Positions 35,901 to 46,353 of a stretch of DNA of 64,000 nt are shown here, one piece after another (position 1 is the first letter of the stretch; every line of letters begins with the position of its first letter). Both the position numbers and the translations under genes were made by a program. The notes under the pieces were generated by a model that was not told where the DNA came from, searched no databases, and worked only from the letters and a program-made list of their open reading frames with translations. The DNA is from Multifurca ochricompacta. Lineage: Eukaryota; Basidiomycota; Agaricomycetes; Russulales; Russulaceae. The DNA is taken from contig WTXG01000142.1 of the NCBI GenBank assembly GCA_022496185.1, positions 27,825-91,824 on the forward strand. Direction: 5' to 3'.

Positions 35901-38900
35901 GATTCATGGAACCCAAATACTGAGCGTCAATCCATTCCGGATTCTGAGTGGATGCAAAGCCTCGCGTCATATATCAATGATTTGATCGACCTGCGCGTCA
36001 ACCACGTCCGACTATGGTTGGATTCCAACCTGGAGAGATTCCAAGCCGGTAATGCCACGATACAGGATCTACGCAGAAGATTCGACAACATGATCATCGA
36101 GATGAGGACGAATGTCCAATTATGTAGTGCTCAATGCGCATCGTGCCACCTCCACTGCGTTCGCGGTCGCTTACACGAAGGTGAACATAGTTGCCAAACT
36201 ACTCACCGGTGTGTACACAAGTGTGCGTTCTGTGAGAACGGTGAGAAGCTTTGCGGTACACCGTGAGTTCTCTGATTTCTGTTTTTATGTGTTTCATTAC
36301 AATGAACTGATGTGATCAATAGCGCTGGACATCCTGGTGATCACGTGTACGTATAGCAAACCGCCTCCCGTCTGACAGTGCGATTTTCTTACCATCGTCC
36401 AGTTGCGTCGTCAATGCCCATTTGTGTGGTGAACCTTGCAAGCTGTACGGAAGGCGGGGTTGTTTATATGATTGCACGAAAGTAAGTCTATTCGAATAGT
36501 TCAATCGACAAGGCTCCTACATCTATTCAGGTTGCGGGACACGCAGAAGATGAACACATGTGCCCTGCGCCGGTACATATGTGCGGCGAGGTAGGGCGCG
36601 CTCTATTTGTGGAGGTGTCTTGCTTATGATATAAATACCACCAGCCCTGCGCTCTCAAAGGGATGAGGCTTCCAGGCGGGAGAACATATTCTTGCCCAGA
36701 GACCTGTAGTATTCCCAGGCGTGTCCATTTCTCAATAGGTTTCCATTCCAACCAACTGAATCCCATACAGCGATCAAGACCACGAGACTCATTCCTGTGA
36801 TACGAGGCTGTGCCCAGCAACCTGCGACCTCTGCAAACGGCTTTGCGTTCAACCCCACCTTCATGGGCTCGCTCCAGACATGCATCATTTGTGCGGGTTA
36901 GTGTGTGCCCTATTCCAATCTGACGTTGAAACTGAAAATTTGGGCAAACAGAGAAGCGCATGCGTGTTCGGCGCTATGTTCAGCGCCAGGAATATGTCAA
37001 ATTGATACTGCACCCCAATCTATCGAGGCCACCTTTACCGGTAAACATGAGACATTCCAATACACCAAGGTATATTGCGGCGTTTATGGGTAGCTGATTG
37101 CTGGTTGATCATGCCTGATTTTTAACAGTACTCACAAGGTTTGTTCATTTGTTCGAAAGCAAATACAAGGAGTCGTGCTGACGTAAGGCCAGTTGCGAAA
37201 CGGCTGCAATGTGTCAAGACTATTGAACCGGGACAAATGGCGCATACGGGTGCCCATATTCACAGCAAAGAAGAGCAGCCATTCCACTTCTGTGAGAACC
37301 GGTGTGTCATTTCGCAGTACATTCCATGGCAAATGATTGAGATCATAACGATACAGTTGCGAGAACTGTGGCTATTTCTGTACCTTGCCGCTTGGTGAGA
37401 AGCCGAACCATATATAACTACATCTATTTAATCCTTGAATGGTCACTTCCAGGTCATACTCAACAGGAGCACGAAACCAGTCACGGCTCCATGACACAGA
37501 CTCGCTGGGCTGTTGATGGTCCCGATGACACCGGCCTTGAGCTGGATGGCCGCAGGTTCTCCGCTAATGATGAAGGAGCCCCCATGATGTGCAACCTAGT
37601 GTGTTCCTCGATGGGGAGACACGCACACATCGATTACTGCCGCGCTGAAGAGAATACACCCTGCGACGCGGCTGAGGTGCAGCATCTTAATTCGAGGATG
37701 GTCCCCAATCCGGACAAACCCAAGGACGCCATCACTCACAACCTCTACTGGCGCAGGACAGGTGTGATGAATTTCCCCTTCTTGGCCTACCCTAGACTAA
37801 ACCTCATCTACAGGTTTCAAAGGTCATGGGATTTCATGTCTTCTGTTGCAATCCGTACTGAAATTGGCAATCAGACCCATACACCCGTGACGAGCAAACG
37901 AACTTTACGAAATGGTGCGTTGTAAATCCCAGGCGTTAATTAGCCACTAAAACCCTACTGTAGTGACGCAATGTGCTCAGGTATGGTGCAGTGCCAATTG
38001 ATGGTTACGCTTTTTTAACTTAGACCACCAAAATACAGGCCCTGAACACTCGGCGACGGCAGGTGTACCAGGACAGCCCTCTTACTGCACATTACCCATC
38101 TTCCATCCACCTAGGAACCTGAACGATCCCGTGAATGGTCCTGGTTATATATCCAATGATGGCCATGTGTTCGAGTGCAGGAATCCCGTTGTGCTGCAGC
38201 AAGCGTTCCACGTGTAAGCCTAACTCCGTCTCACTACCGAAGGCGTTAACGCCTCGACCTCTGCAGGATCTTCGTTATTGACAGGTAAAATTTCACGTCA
38301 GTTAAAGTGAATCGACCCCCATATCTCACGTTCGCGTTTTAGATCCGGCTCGATGTCCCACAGGGACCGCCGTCCTCTGCCCGACGCCCCCGCCACAGAG
38401 CGGATCCGACGATCCGCCGATAACAGGCTTGGTGCTGTCTGTTCGGCTTTATACAGCTTCTGGACCGCTCGACACGCCGCCGTTACGGCGGGTCAACAGG
38501 CAGCCGGTGCACGACGCGACGCATACAGCGTTGTCCTCTTCAACGATTCGATCGCAAACGCTGTGATTAACGACTTCACGAGCACTCCCCAACAACTTCT
38601 AGAATCCGTGCTTGCTATGCGGGCCAGTGGAGGAACAGACTTCTCTGAGGCTCTTAGAGCTGCTCATAATGCCATGGTGCAGAACTGGAGCACGGAAAGG
38701 TTCGTTTTCTTACACAGCTTCTTCTACTCCACATTTTTAAAAACGGTTTCTCTTAAACCAGATCACCAATCATGATTTTCCTTTCTGATGGTCAATGCCC
38801 AGTATTAGACGAGGCCGTTCAAGATGTTTGTCGTTCCGCTGTTCAACGAGGGTAGGTTTGCTGTTGTTTGCTTTTTCGGTGCAAAGAGAAGCGGATCACT

Positions 38901-39210
38901 CAACTGCTTGGGCAGGAAACCGCTCTCCTTCCATACTGTTTCCTTTGGCCCAGATGCTGCGACTGGTACCCTCCGTAGGATGGCGCAGCTCGCGCTTGAC
39001 ATACAAAACAATGCTCCTCATGATCCTTTGCTTCCCGCAGCAGCCAGCATACCTTCGTCATTCACTACCGTCCTTGACACGGTAAGCACCTACGTCTCCC
39101 GTACAAATTAGAATCGGGTAACACTAATTTCTCCCCAGGTACGGCTCGCGGAAACATTCCTAGGGCTTGCGGAATCGTTAAGGAAGCCACGTGGTTCATT
39201 GATGCGCTGA
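29952..39210 (+). CDS. Giant GBP/VLIG-like GTPase with Cys/His array and vWA domain
   Basis: Splicing of about 44 introns (mostly 48-65 bp) gives one protein of roughly 2,250-2,300 aa. The N-terminal third has no known domain. A GTPase domain follows: G1 GQQSVGKS (34623-34646), a Thr pair in AMRTTEGVW, G3 DFEG (34813 onward), and FSRDISGLFQSFQ, resembling GB1/RHD3 and very-large-inducible GTPases. Next comes a Cys/His-rich region (36118-37500) with repeated CxxxC, HxC units such as CHLHCVRGRLHEGEHSC, probably zinc-binding. The C-terminus is a von Willebrand A domain with MIDAS DRSGSMS (38280-38357), SGGTDFSEAL and FLSDG. I recognise this architecture from other Agaricomycetes as an uncharacterised conserved protein. 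Two introns use GC donors (35508, 36719). Two one-base frame breaks (T run at 33595-33599; near 33990) may be sequence errors or true lesions. Stop TGA at 39208. Confidence 0.85.
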
Positions 39211-39403
39211 AAGTCGACTTTCTGTATGTGCGGATTATACGTCGCCATCACATGTGGTTGCCGTTTTCGTGATCTGTTGTAGTGCTTTCCCGGTTGTGTT
39301 GTAGTTGTAGTTTCCCTGTTAAAACCACTCAGTCGTCGACAGTGAGAACGAGAGAGAACACCGGGCCGAAGTCCCGGGAAAGTTTTGACTTGAAAACTGA
39401 ACG

Positions 39404-40391
39404 ATGTCGTCTGAGTTGGACTACTCTCCCTCCGTTAGAGGACCGTCTGATCTCCGTGCCCAGGCTCACTTGCCCAAGCCACCACCAAAGGATAGCCAAG
39501 AGCATATTTCTCCATGGATTCCAATTTCTATGGTTAGTGCACCTTTCCGTTTTCCGTCGTGGAGAATTAACAAGTGGGTATCAGCTTGTGGTCACGACAA
39601 CTGCCCTTGCCGTCCCCCTTGTTCTGCTCCGTCGACAGCGTGCGGCCGCAGTCGCATCTATTTTCAGTAGAAGCCCGTCTTCTTCGATACCGAGTGGTGC
39701 ACCGCCCGTGAGACGCATCCCATTGCGCAGCGTTCCCTCTGTTGTACCACCGCCTCGTGTTGCACCAGTACAGACGCCGATGTCACCAGTGGGGGCACCG
39801 TCGTTGGAAGCAGGAAGCACTTTTGGAATGTCATTTAAGGACGCATCGAGCGTGTCTAAAGAGGACGGTTTCAATGGCGCTTTGGACTCTCTCAAAGCAT
39901 TTGGCATCGCTACTGCTCTCGTCATGGCTGGTGCTGCTGCCAGCGTATGGGGCATTAAAACATACCTCGGTGTAAAGGATGTGCGCAATCTTTAAACACC
40001 TACGCATCTAGCTTTAGATCTTATTATTCGTTTCCACGTTCGCCAGACCCAGGAGTTCGCATCCGCCATGCGCCTCACCCTCCTCACCAAGTGGCCACTC
40101 CTTACTTCACGCATCCATCGCACGTCCGACTCGGCTCCTCTCCCTACCCAACCGGTCTCGTTACCAGCGAGCGTTCCTACAACATCGGAATCGGATGTAC
40201 GGCCCCCGACGGCTGTTGTGCCAGATGCGGAGGGGTGGAACTGGCCCGCCTCTCAAGCGCGCCTCGCAGCAGCGTATGAGCGTGGCGGTGTCGCACAGTT
40301 CGCTGAGGCGGCTGTCGGAGAGCTGGAGGCTGAGGTTGAGGTTGAACGGCGCAGACGCGGGCTTGCAAACTCTCCAGAAGGCCGAAGTTGA
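39404..40391 (+). CDS. TMEM242-like mitochondrial inner-membrane protein
   Basis: Three exons (39404-39532, 39585-39980, 40053-40391; introns of 52 and 72 bp) give 287 aa. A hydrophobic helix (LVVTTTALAVPLVLL) followed by RRQR opens the conserved part; after a Pro/Ser-rich linker comes the family signature AFGIATALVMAGAAASVWG then KTYLGVKDEFASAM, which agrees with the GVKD..EF motif of TMEM242 (DUF1358). In mammals TMEM242 helps assemble the ATP synthase c-ring and complex I in the inner mitochondrial membrane. The protein is about twice the animal length because of the linker and a C-terminal extension with an acidic helix. Without the second intron the frame would stop right after GVKDVRNL, which argues for the spliced form. 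The start lies only 193 bp after the giant gene, so the promoter is compact. Confidence 0.72.
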
Positions 40392-41155
40392 CTAACCCCA
40401 TGTACAAGTCTGGGTTGCTGAAGCGACTCGACCCTCGCCTCTTGTCGGTACTATCGTACTGTAAGTTAGATCGTTATGTTATGTACAGCATTTAGGTCTG
40501 GAACACTACACCACAGCCGAGACTAATCAAGCCCCGGAAGAGTATTATTATATACTGATGGTAGACCCAAGCTACGTGACCTAAGCCAAATGAATATACA
40601 GCATTCCCTAGGCTACCGCGACTGAGCCCTGAGACCAGCGACATTTGCCAATGAGGCGCGGTTCTGGACTTTTGGTCCGCCTGAATTTTGATTTCAGTCA
40701 AGGGTAGAAACTATAAACCCCAGACGTCTCTTTGGGATGCGATGAGGCACCCGTACAGAAACGATCCAACTAAGGTCTGTGGGCAAGGACGGATAATGTA
40801 ACCACCGCTTGCATTCCACGTGAATATAGCCATCAGCTTATTGGAGGCTGAGACCCCCGAAGTGAGGACCCCCGGGTAGAACTATGATCTGTTTCATACT
40901 TGCAAGAAAACAATGGCTTTGTTGTTATTCGCGTAACAAGACCTGATACTTGTGGGCCGTTGTGAGCAATAAATACACATGGACCTATATTCGTCAACAG
41001 GCACCCACTTGGAACAATAAGCCCGCGTAACCGAAGACAACAAAGTACTAGCGCGGTTGCCCTCTTGTTGCGAGAATGCATACTTTATATCTAACACCTT
41101 GCACATCCTCTGATGGTGCAAAAAATACATCCTGATACCCACACAAGATCGAGTC
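40392..41155. other. Intergenic region
   Basis: No gene supported. Contains the 3' flank of the TMEM242-like gene and the promoter of the DUF6535 gene. Confidence 0.5.
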
Positions 41156-43399
41156 ATGTCCGCTCCCGAGTCAAAACCCCAGGCCATAGCAAATCCCTTT
41201 CGTGAGTCCCGAATCATGGGTCAGTAATACATCTCTTCTCGCACTATACATCTCCCACCACTGGCAATCTAACTTCCCTCCGCTGTAGCTCTACAAGCTA
41301 GTGCTGCGGCCAAGGAACAACCTGGATCCTCCCGCTCTTCCAATATATTGGGACCTGCACCAGCGGATGGTGAAGCCCCATTTACGGACTCATCGAGTCC
41401 CCTATTCTCTTTATACTTATCGCACGCGGAGAAGCACGATCAAGAACAGAGCGATAGATGGAAAGCAGGCGCGGATGGGATACTCGTCTTCGTACGCAGG
41501 CCTCCACTTGTTGCCTTTGCCGGGTTGCAATCCACACTGACCGACGCGAATACACCCCGGTAGACCGGATTGTTTTCAGCTGCGCTCGCCACATTAGTAG
41601 TCGACAGCTACAAATCATTACTGCCAGACTCAGGGTCAAACACCGTCGCCCTCCTCACCCAAATATCTCAGCAGCTTAATGGATCATCACAAGTTGTTAT
41701 ATCATCGTCTCCGACCGCCCCGCAGTCCACCTTCCAACCGACCACTTCCGCTGTTTTGGTAAATGTGCTGTGGTTTCTGAGCCTGGTCATTACTCTCTTT
41801 TGCGCTCTGCTGGCAACCCTCCAGCAGCATTGGGCTCGTCGATACCTCCGTCTCACCCAACCCCAATGTGCTGTTAATAAGCGTGCTCGCATTCGCTCCT
41901 ACTTTGCCGAGGGAGCTGCCCGCTTTCATATAGACTGGGCGGTGGAAGCCATCCCATCTCTTCTCCATATCTCTGTATTCCTTTTCTTGGCAGGCCTCGT
42001 CATCTCCTTATGGCAAATTCATCTCGTCGTCGCATCTGCCGTACTCGCATCAACCTCAGTCTGCGTGTCTGTATACGTTACCATCACAGTGATTCCAGTA
42101 TTCTGTCACGATAGTCCCTACCATTCCCCGTTGTCGGGGTTTGTTTGGTGTATCCATCGAATGATTTCCAAAGCGGTCCTAAATGGCATCCAATCCACCG
42201 CAATCTTTCTTCATAAATATTCAAGGCCCTTCGCAGGGAGCTATTTCCGGTCTCTCACGACCAAGATCTCATCTTACAAAGAACGTCTTTCCGAAGACAT
42301 GACCAGTGCCGCCCAGAAAGCGGCCCGGGACGAAGACTGGCACATCGACGCCCGCGCGTTAAGTTGGACACTTGACAAGTTGGATGAAGAACGCGAGTTT
42401 GAACAATTCGTAGCAGGGATTCCCGCGTTTATGCGTTCTCTCGAGGTGCAAGAACCCGCGTTGGTGCTCAAGGCCTCGCGACTGAGCCGCACTGATACCA
42501 GTCTCTATCGCGAAATCATGACCCTACTCATCCGCGCCTCGAAGCCTGGATTGCTACGGGATTCCAAGTCCTTACCCGAGTCCGTACGGCAACAGCGAAT
42601 CACGACCTGCTTAGAGGCTCTCTACTTGTTTCCGAACGCCATTGAAGAGATCCTGCGGCGCGTATCAGGCGTCGACAACATCAACAACAAGAAAGTCAGA
42701 GCTGGCTTCGCGTCGATACTCGAATCCATGGAGTCTTGGCTCCTCGCAGAACGATTGTCAGTCCAGAACAAGCGGAACAGCGAGGCCGTGATGATCGGAG
42801 CGCGATGTATGGCCACCGCAATAGCCGCCCGACTACGCGACACGCGAGAACTCCCAATCCTTATGCAGGCTTTCCCAGTCCTCATGCGACAGTTGAATAT
42901 CAAGGAGCCGCACCTCTTGAATTCTTTTCTACAGCCCTTCGATAGCCTCCTCCTCAAGAACCTGAATAATTTCCTCGAAGAAACGGTGCTCAAGTTCATT
43001 CATAAGGACGTCCAGATTTTCATTTGGACGATACGCTTGTCCAATGGGTTCCAGCTTCAAAATGCTAACCAAGAGCTACGCGACCACTTTCACAAACTTT
43101 TCGTCAAGTTGGAACACCTCGCAGATTACTCACAACCGGAGATGACGGTCCGGGGGAACGCGAGGAAGGTGCTTTTCGAGCTCGCCTGTCTGCGTGGCCA
43201 CCCCCAGCAGTCACGGACACTCCCTGCGATGACAGTTACAGTTTCTACCACCATGGAAAGTACTCGGGCATCGTCTCTCCCCTATAATTTTTCTTCGCCG
43301 AGGGATTTACCGCCGTCTCAATTTTATCCCCGAACGCCATACTCAGCTACCTTCCCCTTAATGCCTATACACTCTCCACATGGTGATTTGGGACCGTAA
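41156..43399 (+). CDS. DUF6535 domain protein
   Basis: Three exons (41156-41201, 41289-41491, 41564-43399) give 694 aa. The second acceptor at 41563 was chosen because it yields TGLFSAALATLVVDSYKSL directly after DGILVF, the hallmark start of DUF6535. The domain continues with VNVLWFLSLVITLFCALLA, QQHWARRYL, RARIRSYF and LLHISVFLFLAGLVI, giving about four membrane helices in residues 90-270. The remaining 400 residues are predicted soluble and helical, with no named domain, and end in a Ser/Pro-rich tail. DUF6535 proteins are expanded in Agaricomycetes; their function is unknown. The large third exon has no interruption, so the gene looks intact. Confidence 0.88.
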
Positions 43400-44377
43400 T
43401 CGGAATTCGCAGCTGGTTTGCGTCTCGCTTATCTTTTTGGGGGGAAGATAAAAGGAGATTACCCCTTGACCCCCAAATATACTGTACCCTTTGAATACTT
43501 TCATCTCGAACGCGATGATACCTTATGTTTATTAGGAAAGATGTATGTAGAGTGCTGCAGGTGGAAGCGTTGTCTGTAAGTAGGTAATCGAGAATCAAGA
43601 TAAAATTGCTGTACAGGATAACGCGCACTGTAAGTTTGCGAGATGCCAAGCCCGAAGGATAGGTTCTTATGATCTTGCCCAAAGATCGGAATTGTGAACG
43701 TCCAATTGTAGTCCCAACCTTTCCGCACTGTGCTGCTTCTTAAAAACATCAAAAAAAGTTTGCAGAATCGTTTTGGAGGTAGTAGGTACATACAACATGT
43801 TCTGTCCAGATCCAAACATGTCGCTGCGGCCCTATTGTCACTGGAAGGACTTCAAGAGTGATATTATATGTAATGATAAATTTGTCATAAACCAGGATCG
43901 GGATCAACAACAACAACTATATATTCGTTGGGAAGGATATCCACAACTACCTCCAAGAACCTTCCTCAAAGGCGACAGAGACTCAATAGCACACGAAAAC
44001 ACGACCAGCTAATAGAGACACCACCAATCGGAGATCAGAGAGCGCAAAGTCAAATGAGCAAATGAGAACATTGTGACCAGAGAGGCCACCCTTACAATCC
44101 GTTAGTTCGGACGGACAAATGGACGGCGAATCTTGCACCTTGTCATCTTTCCTGAAGCGCTGAGCATTGATCTTGGCCGGAAGTCGATTCCTGCATTATT
44201 GCGCTAATATAAAATTTTAGAAAATTAAGCAATTTTAATTTCTGATGTTCTATTCCGTTCGTAGTGATCACGTGCACGGTCGGGGGGTCGATTGCCGTTT
44301 ACTCGTTCCTTGATTCCTTGTTGCTTGGTTGGTCGCTTGGTTGGTTGGTTGGTACCGTACCTGCCCAGTCTCGTTGG
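43400..44377. other. Intergenic region
   Basis: No gene supported. A short GGTTGGTT-type repeat lies at 44325-44352 just upstream of the MIS12 start; AT-rich sequence is at 44205-44245. Confidence 0.5.
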
Positions 44378-45301
44378 ATGGCCCAACCGAGCACATCGAG
44401 AGTAACACCGACAGTTCTCGTCCCAGAGCTCCTCTCATTCTCGCCCCACTTTCTTCTTGATGACACAATCAACATCGCAAATGACGGTGTCGGACGAGCC
44501 GTAGACGCGATGGAAGATTTTCTCAACCGTTGGGCCGAAACGCGCCTCCAGAAAGAGCCTGACTGGGACGCAGACAAGGAACTCGAGCAAGGTCTCGTCT
44601 CATTCCAAACGCTTCTTGAATTCCACACCGACATCGCGTTTGACTTCTTCGAGGCGTGGTCACTCCGTAACATCTTTGCTGTACACCCCGACCTCCCGCT
44701 CGTCGCGCCCCATCACGCTGGACTCAACTTTGATCAACTTCCGGAGAGAGAGGCGGAGCTACTGGCAGAAGTTGACGAGCTGTGGCGAAAAATCGAAAAT
44801 GTGAGTTGGGGTCCCAAGCCGTTTGACTCGATTTGAAAATTCCAGTCCCCCCTCCTTCTCCACCTGACACGCGCGTGTTTTTGAACATTTCATTAGCAAA
44901 AGCATTTGAAGCGGCTGTTGACACGGGCAGCTCGTGCGTCTCAACGGCACGCGAAGCAAGCACAGACGCGTCTCGACCGTCTTTCCTTCATTCAACCCGA
45001 ACAGCTGCGTGGGTTACACGTACTGGCTAAAGACGTTGACACGCTCTACACGAACGTTTCTGGATTACCGCCACTTGATCCCACTGATATGGACGCTCAT
45101 CTACCCGAGCCGGGAAAACGGGAGTGGGAGGTCGGGAAGGCGGGTTACCTCAGTTGGGCCAGTGCTCAGCTCATAGAGAACGCGAAGGGTGCTGCGGCTG
45201 GCGGATCCGTGCTGGGTGGTGCATCGGCAGAAGAAGTGAGCGCAATGATTTCGAAGGAGGATGTGGCAGCTGCGGTCCATGCCCTCGGAAAGGAGAGTTA
45301 G
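44378..45301 (+). CDS. MIS12: Kinetochore protein Mis12/Mtw1 (intact copy)
   Basis: Two exons (44378-44800 and 44897-45301; 96-bp intron) give 275 aa. The N-terminal signature VPELLSFSPHFLLDDTINIAND and the following VDAMEDFL heptad region are the conserved head of the Mis12/Mtw1 family; the C-terminal half is predicted coiled coil (RLLTRAARASQRHAKQAQ). Mis12 is a core subunit of the MIND/Mis12 complex that links centromeric chromatin to the Ndc80 complex at kinetochores. The ATG at 44378 is preferred over an upstream in-frame one at 44264, which would add an atypical hydrophobic leader. This copy keeps its full 5' end because the left duplication breakpoint lies 60 bases inside exon 1; a 5'-truncated second copy starts near 49964. 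Confidence 0.88.
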
Positions 45302-45714
45302 CGGTGTCTGGACTGTAATAAGTGGGCTTTGTTTAATTTCCCATGTAGTTTGAGTCATATCTTAGGACTTTTTTTTTCTTTGCATCAAAGCCACAAGTCT
45401 TCTCAGCGTCAAATCGCAGGCAAAGCGCGCTGGACGAGTTTGAGGAATTGCAGGTGGCGCCGAACTGCAGTTCAGTGCAGTGCATACCCGGTTGCACACA
45501 CAATAAGGACGAACGAGGAGGCGAGTGAAAGTTACAAGACGCACTTCCTTCGACCGTCTTCATCTGGTAGTGAAGATCTTAGGAACGCGATCAGAGCTTT
45601 TAAGCGAGATGCCATGTGCGGGCCCTGCCATTACTTTCTTCCTCCAAATAGGGAACTATATTTAACCTTTGATTCTTGAAAGAGGATCGTGATGCCCGTA
45701 GCTTGCAATGTACA

Positions 45715-45903
45715 TCAAGACAACGTAAACGGGCTAGTGCCAGCCAACTTGAGTCTCTTGGAACTTTCAGGCCCCGATGAATTCGCGCTCGGGACGTCTA
45801 TCTTGTCCGTGTTGGTCATCGCCGGCAACTCCACCTCATTCCACGAGTCCATAACTACTAGGTATCCTTCAGCGTCCCAAAAAGATGACCGCCGCCAAAC
45901 CTC
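45715..45903 (-). other. Conserved coding-like fragment, unknown
   Basis: The minus-strand frame reads EVWRRSSFWDAEGYLVV then MDSWNEVELPAMTNTDKI and ends in a stop at 45715. The right unit (about 51190-51345) keeps the same frame, with several changes that are conservative in protein terms (A to V, D to E, S to T). It looks like a terminal exon of an unrecognised gene whose upstream exon (possibly the open stretch 45960-46090) could not be joined with certainty. Confidence 0.3.
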
Positions 45904-46081
45904 AGGTGCACGAGGTTAGTTCGTGACGGTAAGTCATCCCCAGCCCTGGGGAGCTGAGTCCTCATTTCACTGGATGATAAAAAGACGCGGATTTTATCTG
46001 ACGGATCAGATACCACATAACTTCGCTGGAGTTCTCTCGTATCGCGACTTCTCGCGCTGAAAGTTCGATTACTGTCAACTC

Positions 46082-46228
46082 GCCTCATGGGGGGAAAAAA
46101 ACCAAAAGGAAGAAATGTTTTTGTACGCAGATAGCGCAAGGCCCAATCTTTGATCACCTTCAATTTGCCTCATGAGGAAAATACCGAAAGGAAGAAAAAT
46201 GTTTTTTGTATGCGGATAGCGCAAGGCC
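46082..46228. repeat. Pair of 62-base tandem repeats, left unit
   Basis: Two units beginning GCCTCATG and ending GATAGCGCAAGGCC, separated by 23 bases, differ at about ten positions. The same pair occurs at 51526-51672, so the small duplication is older than the 5.5-kb one. Confidence 0.75.
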
Positions 46229-46353
46229 TACCAAAAAAACAAAAAATACTAGTGTTACAACAAATTGAGATGCACTTCGCAACAGGCTCCCCCCAGGCGC
46301 TCGTCTCGCTCACATGCCCGAGCTGATATTAGATAAACAGCACAGACGTACGT

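Larger units (their letters stand above)
45302..46353. other. Intergenic region between MIS12 and fungalysin, left unit
   Basis: Convergent 3' flanks. It contains a minus-strand open segment at 45715-45903 (see next entry) and an imperfect tandem pair of 62-base repeats (46082-46143 and 46167-46228). The same elements recur in the right unit. Confidence 0.6.

Noticed and set aside
39981..39995. Stop of the TMEM242-like protein after GVKDVRNL
   Set aside because: A GTGCGC donor directly after GVKD joins to EFAS, giving the conserved GVKD..EF motif; the early stop is intronic.
44264..44377. Upstream in-frame ATG extending MIS12 by 38 residues
   Set aside because: It would add a hydrophobic leader unlike any Mis12 protein; the ATG at 44378 gives the normal N-terminus.
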